64,000 nt of DNA, taken from contig CAMCMT010000006.1 in assembly GCA_945875915.1 (NCBI GenBank), forward strand, positions 20,292 to 84,291, written 5' to 3'. Each line of letters starts with the position of its first letter. Position 1 is the stretch's first letter. The stretch is from Synechococcus sp. UW140 (GTDB lineage Bacteria; Cyanobacteriota; Cyanobacteriia; PCC-6307; Cyanobiaceae). Position numbers and translations under genes: made by a program. Below are positions 26,347 to 37,207 of this stretch, one piece after another. The notes below the pieces were generated by a model. The model was given only the letters and a program-made list of their open reading frames with translations. It was not told the origin of the DNA and did not search any database.

Positions 26347-27095
26347 CCGTCGCCGCAGCGACCAACAGATCTTAGATCACGGGGTTCTTCACCCCGTTTC
26401 GGCGCCCACCTCCCTGGCGCCGGCTGCCGAAAGGGGGTTCTCGCCAGGCAGAGCAGGCCCTTCACCTCCAGGCCCGCCTGCTCCAGGGCGGCGGCGGCGG
26501 CCAGGGCCGTGGCGCCGGTGGTGAGAATGTCATCCACCAGCCAGATCGGCTGGCGTTTGAGTTGGGGCAAGGCGGCCCGTTGGCCGGGCTGGAGGCGGAA
26601 GGCGCCCTCCTGGTTGCGGAGCCGTAGCTGGCGATCCAGGTGGTGTTGGCCCAGGGTCGGGCGGCTGCGTTGCAGCAGGGGCAGGGCCCGGGCGCCCAGG
26701 GGCGGGCCTTGCCCCTGCTGGGCGATCAGTTGCTGCACCACCAGGTTGGGCAGGGGATTGCCTTGCCGTTTCCAGCTGGGGATGGCCACCAGGATCGAGC
26801 CACCGATCCCCCCGGGTACCTCCGCAGCCAGGGCCTGGGCTAGGCCTCGCAACACCGTCCCTTTCGGCCTTTGGCGCTGGTTGAGCAGCAGCTGCCGATA
26901 GGCGTCCGCATAGAGCCCCAGGCCAAGCCAGGGCAGGGGCGTGTCGCCCGTCAGACCCCCCGGGACCAGGTCGAATGTTTCGCGGCAAGAGAGGCAGGGG
27001 CCAGGCCCATCCGGGGGATCGGCCCCGCCGCCGCACACGGGGCAGGGGCTGGTGCTGATCAGGTTGAGACTGGCCTGGAGCAGGGCCCTGAGCAT
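26337..27095 (-). CDS. comF: ComF-family phosphoribosyltransferase-like protein
   Basis: 252 aa. N-terminal zinc-ribbon-like cysteines (CPVCGGG, CLSC), and a phosphoribosyltransferase domain with the PRPP-binding motif IWLVDDILTTGATA at about residue 183. ComF proteins are needed for DNA uptake in competent bacteria, acting after DNA enters the cytoplasm. The last about 25 residues (ending GRCGDGPG) are unlike ComF, and the stop TAG lies in the first bases of the tRNA-Phe gene. dprA at 37.8 kb is another competence gene in the window. Confidence 0.87.
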   Translation of the reverse strand: MLRALLQASLNLISTSPCPVCGGGADPPDGPGPCLSCRETFDLVPGGLTGDTPLPWLGLGLYADAYRQLLLNQRQRPKGTVLRGLAQALAAEVPGGIGGSILVAIPSWKRQGNPLPNLVVQQLIAQQGQGPPLGARALPLLQRSRPTLGQHHLDRQLRLRNQEGAFRLQPGQRAALPQLKRQPIWLVDDILTTGATALAAAAALEQAGLEVKGLLCLARTPFRQPAPGRWAPKRGEEPRDLRSVGRCGDGPG

Positions 27096-27199
27096 GGCCT
27101 GACGGTTGGCGAACCCGGCTCAAGTGTTCCCAGGGCCTCGCCGGTTTGCCAAGGCCAACGGCCCAGGGTCAGCGGCTGCCGGCCAGACCCGGGCTGGCT

Positions 27200-27478
27200 T
27201 CAGGCTTCTTCTGGCCGGGGCATGGCCCGCAGCATGGCCACCAAGGTGCGGTGGGCGTCTTCGCTGTCGTTTAAGGGGTGGTCGAAGCGTACCTGCACGG
27301 GCTTGCCATCCACTTCCAATTCCATGGCCTCGACGGCCACCTTGCGCATTGTTGCCGTCTTGGCATCGCTGATGCCGCCGTAGTGGCGGGCGTAGGCCAC
27401 CACCGCGGCGGCGTGGTCCTCGTTCATGTGCTTACAGATTCGGTCACTCACGGCGGGGCTGAGGGGGTCGGCGGCCAT
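27200..27478 (-). CDS. DUF2470 protein
   Basis: 92 aa, a complete small DUF2470 domain: SDRICKHMNEDHAAAVVAYARHYGG, then EAMELEVDGKPVQVRFDHPL and LVAMLRAMPRP. The HMNEDH motif is diagnostic. This domain occurs at the C-terminus of heme-oxygenase-like/pyridoxamine-oxidase-like heme proteins and in standalone form in cyanobacteria and plants, where related proteins affect tetrapyrrole metabolism. Precise role here unknown. Confidence 0.88.
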   Translation of the reverse strand: MAADPLSPAVSDRICKHMNEDHAAAVVAYARHYGGISDAKTATMRKVAVEAMELEVDGKPVQVRFDHPLNDSEDAHRTLVAMLRAMPRPEEA

Positions 27479-27558
27479 GGCATGCAGGAGTTTGGGTTAG
27501 GTCGATTCTGGGGGCTGGGGGCTGGTGGGGGCCCTTGGCGGTGCTTGCGGCCCAGGCC

Positions 27559-27678
27559 TCAGCCGGCGCCGAAGCGTTGCCAGAGCAGCACGGCCAGGCG
27601 CAGGCCGCTGAAGCCCACATAGCCGGCCAGGACCACGAACAGGCCCATCGACAACACCGTGCGCACGCGCTCGTTCAT
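27559..27678 (-). CDS. 39-aa single-span membrane protein, coupled to sugar kinase
   Basis: Begins MNERVRTVLSMGLFVVLAGY and has one membrane helix followed by a basic end (LLWQRFGAG). Its ATG overlaps the stop of the upstream kinase gene as ATGA, strong evidence for translation even at this length. No known family; possibly a small photosynthesis or membrane accessory protein. Function cannot be assigned. Confidence 0.68.
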   Translation of the reverse strand: MNERVRTVLSMGLFVVLAGYVGFSGLRLAVLLWQRFGAG

Positions 27679-28978
27679 GGGGTTGGGGCGGCTGGGGCCA
27701 TAGGTAGGCCCCCCATTGTGGCTCCAGGCTCCTGCTGGAGGGCCCTGAGCGCCAGTCGCGCCACCCCAGCGGCGGCAGACAGGTTCGGCCGATTTGCCAC
27801 CGGCATCCCGAGGAACCGTTCCCGGATCCGTCGCCACTGGGGGTTGCGGGCGCCGCCCCCCAGGCTGATCACCCGCCCGATCGGCGGTGCTCCCAGCGCC
27901 TGCAGCCGCTGCCAGCCGTCCCGCTCGATGGCCGCTAGACCCTCGAGCAACCCCTGCAGAAACAGGGCATCACTCACCGGACGCGGGCCCAGCAGCGGCT
28001 CTAGATCTGGGTCGTCGATGGGAAACCGTTCGCCTCGCCGGGGCAAGGGGCGCAGCTGCAGGCCACTGGGCTGGTCGGTGTTGATCTGGCGGCTGAGTTG
28101 TTCGAGGTCCCGATCGGTGAAGAACTGGCGCAACACCCCGCCACCGGCGTTTGAGGCGCCGCCCACCAGCCAGTGGCCGCCAAGGCGATGGCAGCTGATC
28201 CCCGGCCCTTTGATGGGCGCGGGACTGAATTGCTTCAGCACCAAGGTGGTGCCCAGCACCGTGATGCCATCGCCCGGTTGGGGATCTGCGGCTAGCACGG
28301 CCGCATTGGCGTCGGTGGTGCCCGCTACCACCAGGCATCCCGGCTCCAGATCCATCTCGGCGCGGGCGCCGGCTCCGAGAGCCCCCAGGCGGGTGCCGCT
28401 GGCCACCACCTCGGGCAGTTCTTGGGCCCAGGTCTGGCGGCTGAGCGTGCCGCTCCAGCGGCCCTCGATCAAGTCCCAGCCCAGCTTGAGGTTGTTGCCC
28501 TCCTCGCCCCAGCGCCAGTCGCCCAGGAGCCAGCCCATCAGCCAATCGGCCTGATGGCGCATCAGGCCGGGGCCTAGGCCATGTTGGCGTTGGCGTAGCT
28601 CAAGGGCCCGGGCCAAGCTGCCGCTGGCGCTTGCTGCCGGGCTCCCCGGGGCCACAAGGGCCGTGCAGGCAGCTAGCTGCTCGGGGCAGGCCTGGTGATA
28701 GGGCAAGGCGTCGCCCAGGGGATTGCCGAGCGGGTCGCAGCGCAGCAGCGTGCCCGAGGTGCCATCGAGGCTGATCGCCCCGATCCGCCGGCGCAGGCCG
28801 GGCTCCAGGCTGGCCACTAGCGCGATCAGGCCATCGCGCCAGCTGGCGGCGGTCTCAAAGGCTCCCCGATAGGCAGCCTGGCGCTCGGTGACCAGCTGGC
28901 CCTGACCGTTGACCAGGGCCAGCCGCAGGCCGCTCGTGCCGAGATCGACTCCCAGGGCCAGGGGCCCGTCGGGGGCAT
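27675..28978 (-). CDS. FGGY-family sugar kinase, probable D-ribulose kinase, with broken start
   Basis: About 434 aa. Phosphate-binding motif LGVDLGTSGLRLALV near the start, ISLDGTSGTLL, GTTDANAAVLA, and the adenosine motif SLGGGARNPQWRRIRE. The closest family known to me is the cyanobacterial/plant D-ribulose kinase (SePSK/XK-1). The true frame has no ATG, GTG or TTG between the metK stop and the GVDLGTSG motif. An ATG at 28978 lies just before a C5 run in a neighbouring frame; one extra C would join it in frame (MPPDGPLALGVDLG). So either a one-base deletion, a sequencing error, or a CTG start. Taking GTG 28817 would remove the phosphate-binding loop. Confidence 0.8.
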
Positions 28979-29012
28979 TCGGCGGCGGCTCCGGCAGGGC
29001 TTGGGCCAGGGC

Positions 29013-30281
<1,269 letters not shown>

Positions 30282-30370
30282 CCCGTTGGGAGCCAAATCA
30301 AGTTGCTCAGCTTATGTGCAGGCTGCTGTTCCCCTGGTGGGCCGGGCCACTTCCGTGGGGTGGGCGATCC

Positions 30371-31150
30371 TCAACGGGTCGCCCGCACCCTGAGCTCCGA
30401 CCAGTGGTGGATCAGGGGATGGGGCTCCGCCAGGGGCGGCGGGCTGCTCCAGCCGTCCATGTAGCCGATGCAGAGTTGGGTTGGAATGCCGGCGGCTCTT
30501 GCCATCTGCAGGTCGCTGTTGGCATCGCCGACCAGGGCGCAGCTGCCCACCGCCAGCCCTAGTTCGGCGCAGAGGCCATGCACGGCGGCGGGATCGGGTT
30601 TGCGCGGCCGGTGTTCGGCGCTCCAGTAGCCGGCAAACAGTCCGCCCAGGTTGTGGCTGGCGAGGAAATGCTCGATGCCGGAGCGGTCGTCGTTGCTGAT
30701 CACGGCGCAGACCACCCCGGCGCTGTGAAGCTCCTCTAATAGGGGGCGCAAGCCTTCGGTGAGGTTGCTGGTGCTGCCCGGCTCGCCGCTGCGGCGCCGG
30801 TCACCCTGGTCGCTGGCGGCAAATACCGCCTCGCTGATTGCCAGGGCTTCCGGCCAGCCCAGGCCCACCTGGGCCAGGGCCGTGGCCGTGGCGATCAAAT
30901 TGTGATCGCGGGCGGCTACGGCGGTGACCCCGGCCGGATGGATGGCCCCCGCCAGGAGGCCGTAGGCCCGCTCGAGCAGGTCCTGTAGGGGCGCCCGCTG
31001 GGCAACGGTCACCTGCTCTAAACAGGCCAAAACCCTGGCCTGAGCCAGGCTGAGCAGGTCGGGTTCGCTATGGCTCAAGGTGCCGTCCTTATCGAACAGC
31101 ACCGCCTCAACGTCGCCGAGATCGGCGCCGCGCAGCAGTAGGCGGGGCAT
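30371..31150 (-). CDS. HAD-superfamily hydrolase, phosphoglycolate-phosphatase-like
   Basis: 259 aa from the ATG at 31150; the open frame upstream to 31516 overlaps rpsA antisense and is not protein. HAD motif I is AVLFDKDGTLSHSE (nucleophile and acid/base Asp), motif II AVISND, and motifs III/IV KPDPAA and ALVGDANSDLQMARAAG. A helical cap sits between motifs I and II, as in the phosphoglycolate phosphatase subgroup. Substrate unknown; phosphoglycolate is a reasonable guess in a photosynthetic cell. Confidence 0.9.
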   Translation of the reverse strand: MPRLLLRGADLGDVEAVLFDKDGTLSHSEPDLLSLAQARVLACLEQVTVAQRAPLQDLLERAYGLLAGAIHPAGVTAVAARDHNLIATATALAQVGLGWPEALAISEAVFAASDQGDRRRSGEPGSTSNLTEGLRPLLEELHSAGVVCAVISNDDRSGIEHFLASHNLGGLFAGYWSAEHRPRKPDPAAVHGLCAELGLAVGSCALVGDANSDLQMARAAGIPTQLCIGYMDGWSSPPPLAEPHPLIHHWSELRVRATR

Positions 31151-31222
31151 GGCGGAAGGAACCCGAGGGGACGCAATGGACCGATGGTCAGCTTGGCAGG
31201 GCTTGCCCAGCGATCTGCATGG

Positions 31223-31256
31223 AACCGTTCTTGGCAGAAAGGCGCCGTTCTTGGCA
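31223..31256 (+). repeat. Short direct repeat between HAD gene and rpsA terminator
   Basis: CCGTTCTTGGCAGA occurs twice, about 19 bp apart. No gene is affected. Possibly a minor slippage product. Confidence 0.6.
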
Positions 31257-31280
31257 GATGTCCCCGTTAGAAAACCGTAG

Positions 31281-31318
31281 AAAAGCCCCTGCCGAAAGCT
31301 TGTGCTTTCCGCAGGGGC
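31281..31318 (-). terminator. Terminator of rpsA
   Basis: On the minus strand GCCCCTGC-GGAAAGC pairs with GCTTTC-GGCAGGGGC around a short loop and is followed by TTTTCTA, 23 bp after the rpsA stop. Long stem with one mismatch. Confidence 0.87.
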
Positions 31319-31340
31319 CCTGGTGGCTTGCGCCGGAGGA

Positions 31341-32411
31341 TCAGTCGAGGGTGACGCCCATGGGCTCGTTCTCCTCGGCCTGCTCCAGCAGCATTTGCTT
31401 GTAGCGGGCGGCCATCTCCTCGGCCTTGTCGAACACCTTCTGGGGATCGGTGAGCATGTCGCCGGGCTCGGGCTCGAGCGCCTTGGTCGAGAGGGAGATG
31501 CGGCCCCGTTCGGCATCGAGGTCGATGATCATCACCTTCATCTGGTCGTTGACATTGAGCACCGTGTGGGGCGTCTCGATGTGTTCGTGGCTGATTTCGG
31601 AGATGTGCAGCAGGCCGCTGACGCCCCCGATGTCGATGAAGGCGCCGTAGGGCTTGATGCCGCGCACGGTGCCGATCACCACTTCGCCCACTTCGAGGCG
31701 ATTCATCTTGCGCTCCACCAGGGCGCGGCGATGGCTGAGCACCAGGCGGTTGCGCTCCTCGTCCACCTCCAGGAACTTGAGGGGCAGGAAGTCGGCCACC
31801 AGGTCTTCCTTGGGCTTGCGGGTGCTGATGTGGCTGCCGGGGATGAAGCCGCGCAGACCTTCCACCCGCACCAGGGCACCACCACGGTTGGTGGCAAACA
31901 CTTCTGAGTAGATGGTGGCGTCTTCTTTTTGCAGCTGGCGCACCCGCTCCCAGGCCCGCTGGTATTCGATCCGGCGGATCGAGAGCGTGAGCTGGCCGTC
32001 TTCGTTTTCTTCGCTGAGGATGAAGAACTCGCGCACTTCGCCGGGCTCAAGCACGTCGGAGATGCTTTCAACCCTGTTGATCGACACCTCCTGCATGGGC
32101 ATGAAGGCGGCGGTTTTGGCGCCGATGTCGATCATGGCGCCCTTGGGCTCCATGGCGAACACGGTGCCCTTCACCACGTCGCCGGGCTTGAAGTTGTAGT
32201 CGTACTTGCTGAGGAGGGACGCAAATTCCTCCAGGGTGAAGCCCACCCCATCCATGTCGCGCACGGCCGCCCGGCTGCCGGGGTCATCGGCGGTGGGCAC
32301 CTCTTCCGGGATGGCTAGGTCGAGGAGATCGAGCTCTGCTGCGATCTCCTGTTCCAGGTCAATGGGGCTGTCTGTCTCTAGGAGACTGACGTCGGAAGGG
32401 GTCACGGTCAT
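31341..32411 (-). CDS. rpsA: 30S ribosomal protein S1
   Basis: 356 aa from the ATG at 32411 (an upstream frame to 32474 is not conserved-looking). Three S1 RNA-binding domains follow an acidic N-terminus: about residues 68-135 (GDVVKGTVFAMEPKGAMIDIG), 153-217 (ATNRGGALVRVEGLRGFIPGS), and 237-305 (GEVVIGTVRGIKPYGAFIDIGGVSGLLHISEIS). Three-domain S1 is standard for cyanobacteria and plastids, shorter than the six-domain form of Escherichia coli. Binds mRNA on the small ribosomal subunit during initiation. Confidence 0.96.
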   Translation of the reverse strand: MTVTPSDVSLLETDSPIDLEQEIAAELDLLDLAIPEEVPTADDPGSRAAVRDMDGVGFTLEEFASLLSKYDYNFKPGDVVKGTVFAMEPKGAMIDIGAKTAAFMPMQEVSINRVESISDVLEPGEVREFFILSEENEDGQLTLSIRRIEYQRAWERVRQLQKEDATIYSEVFATNRGGALVRVEGLRGFIPGSHISTRKPKEDLVADFLPLKFLEVDEERNRLVLSHRRALVERKMNRLEVGEVVIGTVRGIKPYGAFIDIGGVSGLLHISEISHEHIETPHTVLNVNDQMKVMIIDLDAERGRISLSTKALEPEPGDMLTDPQKVFDKAEEMAARYKQMLLEQAEENEPMGVTLD

Positions 32412-32659
32412 GGGGGGGTGGCGGACTGCCAGGGGCAGGATGAAGGAATCGGCGCCAACGTCCGCCGACGTCAAGCGCAGAATCGATCACTATACAAAAG
32501 GCTGATTTGGGCTCTTGAACTGGCACGGAATCTGACTTCCCAGGCTCCAGAGCCCATCGGCGGCTAGAGCCAGTGGGGTACCCATCCGCCCATCCAGGTC
32601 CCAAGCCGGTCCAAGCCCGAACCGAAAAGCTAGTGAGCGCGTTGCCCAGCCCTCAGCCC

Positions 32660-33151
32660 TCAGCCCACCGCCGCCGCCAACTTGGCGCCCCGGCTACGGG
32701 GACGCCGGCTCAGGCCTTCGAGGGTGGCGACAAAATCGCTGATTCCCTGGAACTGGCGATACACGGAGGCAAAGCGCACGTAGGCCACCTCGCTGATTTC
32801 GCTGAGCTGCTGCAAGACCAGCTCACCGATCTCATTGCTGCTTACTTCGCGGCCACTGCGGCCCTGCAGTTGCAGTTCGATTTCATCAACTACCCCTTCG
32901 AGCCGAGCTGGTTCGAGGCCGGTTTTTTCGCAGGCCCGCAGCAGGCCATGCAGCAATTTGCTGCGACTGAAGGTTTCGCGGCTGCCGTTGCGTTTCACCA
33001 CCGTCACGGGCACGGTTTCGACCCGTTCATAGGTCGTGAAGCGAAATTCACAATTGAGGCATTCACGGCGCCGCCGCACACTGCGCCCGGAGTCCGCCGC
33101 CCGGGACTCCAGCACGCGGCTGTCGGTGTGTTGGCAGGAGGGGCACTGCAT
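32660..33151 (-). CDS. nrdR: Transcriptional repressor NrdR
   Basis: 163 aa. N-terminal zinc ribbon with cysteine pairs C3/C6 and C31/C34 ([18 protein letters not shown]), then an ATP-cone domain ([24 protein letters not shown]). NrdR binds NrdR boxes upstream of ribonucleotide reductase genes and represses them in response to ATP/dATP. Full-length. In Synechococcus it commonly lies between rpsA and the psbT-psbB pair, as seen here. Confidence 0.97.
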   Translation of the reverse strand: MQCPSCQHTDSRVLESRAADSGRSVRRRRECLNCEFRFTTYERVETVPVTVVKRNGSRETFSRSKLLHGLLRACEKTGLEPARLEGVVDEIELQLQGRSGREVSSNEIGELVLQQLSEISEVAYVRFASVYRQFQGISDFVATLEGLSRRPRSRGAKLAAAVG

Positions 33152-33342
33152 GCCCTAATCACCGCATCTGCGATCGATGAAACTTTAGACACAAAATGGC
33201 CCGTTGAGAAGGGCTACGCCGCAATGGGTCTCAGCGCCAGCTGGGATTAGCCCCCCAAGATGACCCCTTGGCCCCGCTTGGTTAACCGCAAAGGTGCCGC
33301 ACCGGGCGCTGCCTGCGCCAATGCAACGCATTTGCAGCCATG

Positions 33343-33370
33343 AAAAAGCCCCCACCTTGGGGTGGGGGCT
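33343..33370 (-). terminator. Terminator of psbB-psbT
   Basis: Minus strand: GCCCCCACC-CCAA-GGTGGGGGC followed by TTTTT, 28 bp after the psbT stop. A 9-bp perfect stem. Confidence 0.93.
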
Positions 33371-33397
33371 GGCTGGATCAACTGGGTCCCGGTGGGA

Positions 33398-33493
33398 TCA
33401 CTTGCCGATCTTCGGGGGATCGCGGAAGGCGATGGCGAAGAACAACGTGGCGATCGCCAAGGTGAGGATCAGGATGTAGGCGAAGCTCTCCAT
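33398..33493 (-). CDS. psbT: Photosystem II reaction centre protein T
   Basis: 31 aa, too short for ordinary ORF lists: [20 protein letters not shown] then [11 protein letters not shown]. One membrane helix plus the diagnostic FRDPPK end, found at the photosystem II dimer interface. It starts 23 bp after the psbB stop, forming the usual psbB-psbT operon, and ends at a strong terminator. ATG has GAGG 6 nt upstream. Confidence 0.97.
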   Translation of the reverse strand: MESFAYILILTLAIATLFFAIAFRDPPKIGK

Positions 33494-33516
33494 GGGTTAC
33501 CTCGAGGGTCTGGCGG

Positions 33517-35076
33517 TCAGCGAAGCGTGCTGCCAGCGGGGGGCACGTAGCCCTCCGGCAGCCTGCGGGTGGTGCGGTCGCCCAGTTTCGCGAACAGACC
33601 GAATTCCACCTGTTCGCCCAGATCGGGGTCAATACCAGCGAACACGTCGCGGTACAGGGTGCGAGCACCGTGCCAGATGTGGCCGAAGAAGAACAGCAGG
33701 GCGAACACGGCGTGGCCGAAGGTGAACCAGCCGCGGGGTGAACTGCGGAAGGTGCCATCGGAGTGGTACTTTTCGCGATCAAACTCAAACCCTTCACCCA
33801 GCTGGGCCTTACGGGCGAGGCGCTTCACGTCTGCAGGATCGGTGAAGGTCTGGCCGGCCAGGGCGCCGCCGTAGATGGTGGCGGTCACGCCGGTCTGTTC
33901 GAAGGAGTACTTCGCCTCAGCCCGACGGAAGGGAATGTCAGCGCGCACGATGCCTTGGGCATCTTCGAGAATCACAGGGAAGTTCTCGAAGAAGTTGGGC
34001 AGGCGACGCACTTGAAGGTCTCGGCCCTCCTTATCGGTGAAGGAGATGTGGCCAATCCAGCTGGTGGGTAGGCCATCGCCATTCACCATCGGACCCACCC
34101 GGAACAGGCCGCCCTTGGCGGGACTGTTGCCGACGTAGTCGTAGAAGGCCAGTTTCTCGGGGATGGCGGCGTAGGCCTCAGCCTTGGTGGCGCCATTGTC
34201 GAGGGCCGTCTGCACGCGGCGGTTGATCTCGGTTTTGAAGTAGCTCTGGTCCCACTGGAAACGGGTGGGGCCGAACAGTTCAACCGGGGTGGCAGCAGCG
34301 CCATACCACATGGTGCCAGCCACAATGAAGGCCGCGAAGAACACAGCGGCAATGGCGCTGGCCAGCACGGTTTCGATGTTGCCCATGCGCAGCGCCTTGT
34401 AGAGGCGCTCCGGCGGACGGCTGGTGATGTGGAAGATGCCGGCGATGATCCCCACAATGCCGGCGGCAATGTGGTGGGCCACGATCCCGCCTGGGTTGAA
34501 GGGGTTGAAACCTTCAGGCCCCCAGGAGGGTTGCACCGGTTCTAAGTGTCCTGCGAGGCCATAGGCATCGGACACCCACATCCCCGGACCAAACACCCCA
34601 GTGAGGTGGAAGGCGCCGAAGCCGAAGCAGCCGAGGCCGGCGAGCAGTAGGTGGATGCCGAAGATCTTGGGTAGATCAAGGGCGGGTTCCCCAGTGCGGG
34701 GGTCCTGCCAGATCTCCAGATCCCAGAAGGTCCAGTGCCAAATGGCGGCGAGGAAAAGTAGGCCGCTGAAAATGATGTGGGCTGCTGCCACACCTTCGAA
34801 GCTCCAGAAGCCTGGGTCAACACCGGTTTCACCGGTGATGCTCCAGCCGCCCCAGCTACCCGTGACGCCGAGGCGTGCCATGAAAGGCATCACGAACATG
34901 CCCTGGCGCCACATCGGGTTGAGCACCTGGTCGGAGGGATCGAAAATGGCCAGTTCGTAGAGCGCCATGGAGCCGGCCCAGCCGGCAACCAGAGCGGTGT
35001 GCATGAGGTGCACGGCCAGAAGACGGCCTGGGTCGTTGATGACGACCGTGTGCACCCGATACCAGGGCAATCCCAT
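33517..35076 (-). CDS. psbB: Photosystem II CP47 chlorophyll apoprotein
   Basis: 519 aa, complete. Starts [20 protein letters not shown]; six membrane helices with chlorophyll-ligating histidines ([52 protein letters not shown]), and the large lumenal loop between helices 5 and 6 with NPAKGGLF-like and [21 protein letters not shown] near the end. It is the inner antenna of photosystem II. Followed by psbT. Confidence 0.99.
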   Translation of the reverse strand: MGLPWYRVHTVVINDPGRLLAVHLMHTALVAGWAGSMALYELAIFDPSDQVLNPMWRQGMFVMPFMARLGVTGSWGGWSITGETGVDPGFWSFEGVAAAHIIFSGLLFLAAIWHWTFWDLEIWQDPRTGEPALDLPKIFGIHLLLAGLGCFGFGAFHLTGVFGPGMWVSDAYGLAGHLEPVQPSWGPEGFNPFNPGGIVAHHIAAGIVGIIAGIFHITSRPPERLYKALRMGNIETVLASAIAAVFFAAFIVAGTMWYGAAATPVELFGPTRFQWDQSYFKTEINRRVQTALDNGATKAEAYAAIPEKLAFYDYVGNSPAKGGLFRVGPMVNGDGLPTSWIGHISFTDKEGRDLQVRRLPNFFENFPVILEDAQGIVRADIPFRRAEAKYSFEQTGVTATIYGGALAGQTFTDPADVKRLARKAQLGEGFEFDREKYHSDGTFRSSPRGWFTFGHAVFALLFFFGHIWHGARTLYRDVFAGIDPDLGEQVEFGLFAKLGDRTTRRLPEGYVPPAGSTLR

Positions 35077-35329
35077 GGGGTTCAGGTCCGGGGAAACAAC
35101 CAGCCGTCGTGTCCAGGGGTTGCCTGGAACCTGACGGCAGAACGATCGAAACCGACGAAGGCTCGATCCGTGCTGGCGATCGTAAGGGGTTCCGCAGGCC
35201 CCGCGTTACCGATGGCGCCCAGCTGAAACGTGCCGTGATGGGGCAGCGGGTTTGGCCCCTGGCTGGCGTTTACAAAACGCAATTATTTGCGCCGTTCCAC
35301 AATGGTTGCCATCCCGCAGTGAGCTGGCC
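35077..35329. promoter_or_regulatory. Divergent promoter region of psbB and ferredoxin gene
   Basis: 253 bp between the divergent psbB and ferredoxin starts. It should contain both promoters; no unambiguous -10/-35 pair was identified. No gene seen. Confidence 0.45.
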
Positions 35330-35779
35330 ATGCCCGTGATTCGATTTGTGCGTGAGGGCCAGGATGTGGAGTGTTATCCGGGCGAAAACCTGCGCGAGGT
35401 GGCCCTGCGCGAGGGCATTGAGCTGTATGGCCTCAAGGGCAAGCTCGGCAATTGCGGCGGCTGCGGCCAGTGCATCACTTGCTTTGTCGAGGTCGTTGGC
35501 GAAAGTTCGCCCAGCAGCCTCTCGCCCCGCACCGGCGTGGAGGAGCGCAAGCTGGAGCGTCGGCCCGAGGGCTGGCGCTTGGCCTGTCAGGCCCTGGTGC
35601 AACAGTCGGTATTGGTCTTGACCCGTCCCCAGGTGGGTCTGGCCGATGCCGAAGCGCTGCTGGCGGCGGCCAGCCAGGCACCCCTGCCCGCGGGCCCTAC
35701 GGCCTGGCCGGTAGTGGAGACGGCTCCAGACGAAGAGGAGGCCGGCGATGGTGAAGCCGATCTCCAGGGCCCGGCTTAG
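35330..35779 (+). CDS. 2Fe-2S ferredoxin-like protein
   Basis: 149 aa from the ATG at 35330. Plant-type 2Fe-2S fold with cluster cysteines in GNCGGCGQCITC (C42, C45, C48, C51 available) and the distant C86 in WRLACQALV. The first 90 residues form the domain; the last 55 are Ala/Pro-rich and acidic. It is not the main PetF ferredoxin but the smaller-group ferredoxin commonly found between psbB and psbM in Synechococcus. Electron partner unknown. Confidence 0.9.
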   Translation: MPVIRFVREGQDVECYPGENLREVALREGIELYGLKGKLGNCGGCGQCITCFVEVVGESSPSSLSPRTGVEERKLERRPEGWRLACQALVQQSVLVLTRPQVGLADAEALLAAASQAPLPAGPTAWPVVETAPDEEEAGDGEADLQGPA

Positions 35780-35965
35780 GTCCCAGGACTAGTTCGCGCC
35801 TGACCCTCCCCTCCCCAGGGGCAAAATCCGTGGCCAAGCGGGTTCAGGGGGGTCGGGCTGGGTTTCGCCTTGCTTGGCTGGGGGCGACAAACCACAACGG
35901 GCGATGAAGCTGGCTGGTTCTGGCCCGGCAGCGGTGATACGGTCTCTCAGCTCCAGCGATCTGTA

Positions 35966-36070
35966 ATGGAAACCAACGATCTCGGCTTCGTGGCCAGCCT
36001 GATGTTCGTGCTGGTTCCAGCGGTCTTTTTGATCATTCTTTACATTCAGACCAACAGCCGCCAGAGCTGA
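35966..36070 (+). CDS. psbM: Photosystem II reaction centre protein M
   Basis: 34 aa: [20 protein letters not shown], then [12 protein letters not shown]. The single membrane helix and the [13 protein letters not shown] motif are those of PsbM, located at the photosystem II dimer interface. Lies 186 bp after the ferredoxin gene in the same direction. Too short for many gene finders. Confidence 0.96.
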   Translation: METNDLGFVASLMFVLVPAVFLIILYIQTNSRQS

Positions 36071-36269
36071 GGCTCGCCAAGCTGCCTGGTTTGTGCTCTG
36101 GCCCGATCGGGCTGGCAGTTTGGCCGCGCCCAATTTTGTTGCGACCGTCCTCCTTGGTGACAAGGCGCCATGGTGCGCTTGCTGCCCAGCTCGGTTGGCT
36201 TGCCAGCTGCTGGGTTGGGGAGTGGCCAGGGGGGCAACCTGTCTTTGATCTACCCCGACCCGCTGGCCC

Positions 36270-37121
36270 TCAGGCGCGGCTTCCCTCCGGTTCGCGCACC
36301 AGCAGCACCGGCGCCGGGGCATGCACGCGGATGTAGTCGCTCACCGAACTGCCCAGCAGGCGGTCAATATCAACAAGGGCCCGGGCCACCAGGGGCCGGC
36401 GGTCCTGGGAGGCAATCACTAGCAGGTCTGCCTTCTCTGCTTCGGCGGCCGCGCACACCCCCCGGCCGATGTCGCCAGTGGTGTGGATAGCTTTGAGTTC
36501 AACGCCAAAGGTGCGGGCCCGCAGCACCGCCTTTTGGAGCGCCTCATCGGCGGGGGAGAGGCCGCCGCGGGAGGGGGTGATGTCCTGGCGGCTGATGTGG
36601 ATGCCGGTGAGGCTGCCGCCCGGGATCTCGCGCACCAGTTCGCAGGCAATTTTGAGGGCGTCATCGCCCACACCGGTGCCGTCGATCGTCACCATCACCC
36701 GATTGATGTGGCGCACGTAAAGGTCGTCGCGCACCAGCAGCATCGGCCGGGTCGAAAGCTGGAAGATGTACTGGCTGGTGCTGTTGCTCAGGATCGATTG
36801 CAGCCGGCTCAAGCCCCGCGATCCCATCAGAATCAGGTCGGCATCGAGCTCGTCGGCCACCTTGAGCACGGTCTGCTTGGTGTCGCCTTGGCGAATGATC
36901 GTATTGATCTCGCTGGGGTTAAGGCCGAGACGTTGCACGGATTCGGCCACCATGCCGGCGGCCTTCTCCCAATGCTCCTGGAAGTTGTTCCCCACCTGTT
37001 CCGGCACCACATGCAGGAGGTTGAGCCTGGCCAGGCGTAGCGCTGGGATGGCGCGGAGCATGCGCACCATCTCTTCGACATGACCCTTGCCGGAATCGGC
37101 GATCAGCAGGTTGCGAAACAC
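36270..37121 (-). CDS. Tandem universal stress protein (UspA family)
   Basis: 283 aa with two Usp domains. Domain 1 (1-130) has NLLIADSGKG at the start and LILMGSRGLSRLQSILSNSTS, a G2xG9xG(S/T)-like nucleotide-binding pattern; domain 2 (about 138-280) begins RVMVTIDGTGVGDDAL and ends VSDYIRVHAPAPVLLVRE. Start codon is GTG. Usp proteins are made under stress; the client is unknown. Divergent from the thioesterase gene. Confidence 0.9.
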   Translation of the reverse strand: MFRNLLIADSGKGHVEEMVRMLRAIPALRLARLNLLHVVPEQVGNNFQEHWEKAAGMVAESVQRLGLNPSEINTIIRQGDTKQTVLKVADELDADLILMGSRGLSRLQSILSNSTSQYIFQLSTRPMLLVRDDLYVRHINRVMVTIDGTGVGDDALKIACELVREIPGGSLTGIHISRQDITPSRGGLSPADEALQKAVLRARTFGVELKAIHTTGDIGRGVCAAAEAEKADLLVIASQDRRPLVARALVDIDRLLGSSVSDYIRVHAPAPVLLVREPEGSRA

Positions 37122-37207
37122 GGTCAGACGGTGGCTGCGCTCAGCCTATGGCTGGTGTCAGCTTGTGGCTGGTTTTGATGGCGCCGGTGGATAGCAAAAA
37201 GGCCGTA

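Noticed and set aside
31151..31516. Upstream extension of the HAD gene
   Set aside because: Overlaps the rpsA gene and its terminator and is Arg/Ser/Pro-rich; the HAD domain starts at the ATG at 31150.
36483..37040. 185-codon plus-strand frame opposite the Usp gene
   Set aside because: Both Usp domains are clear on the minus strand.
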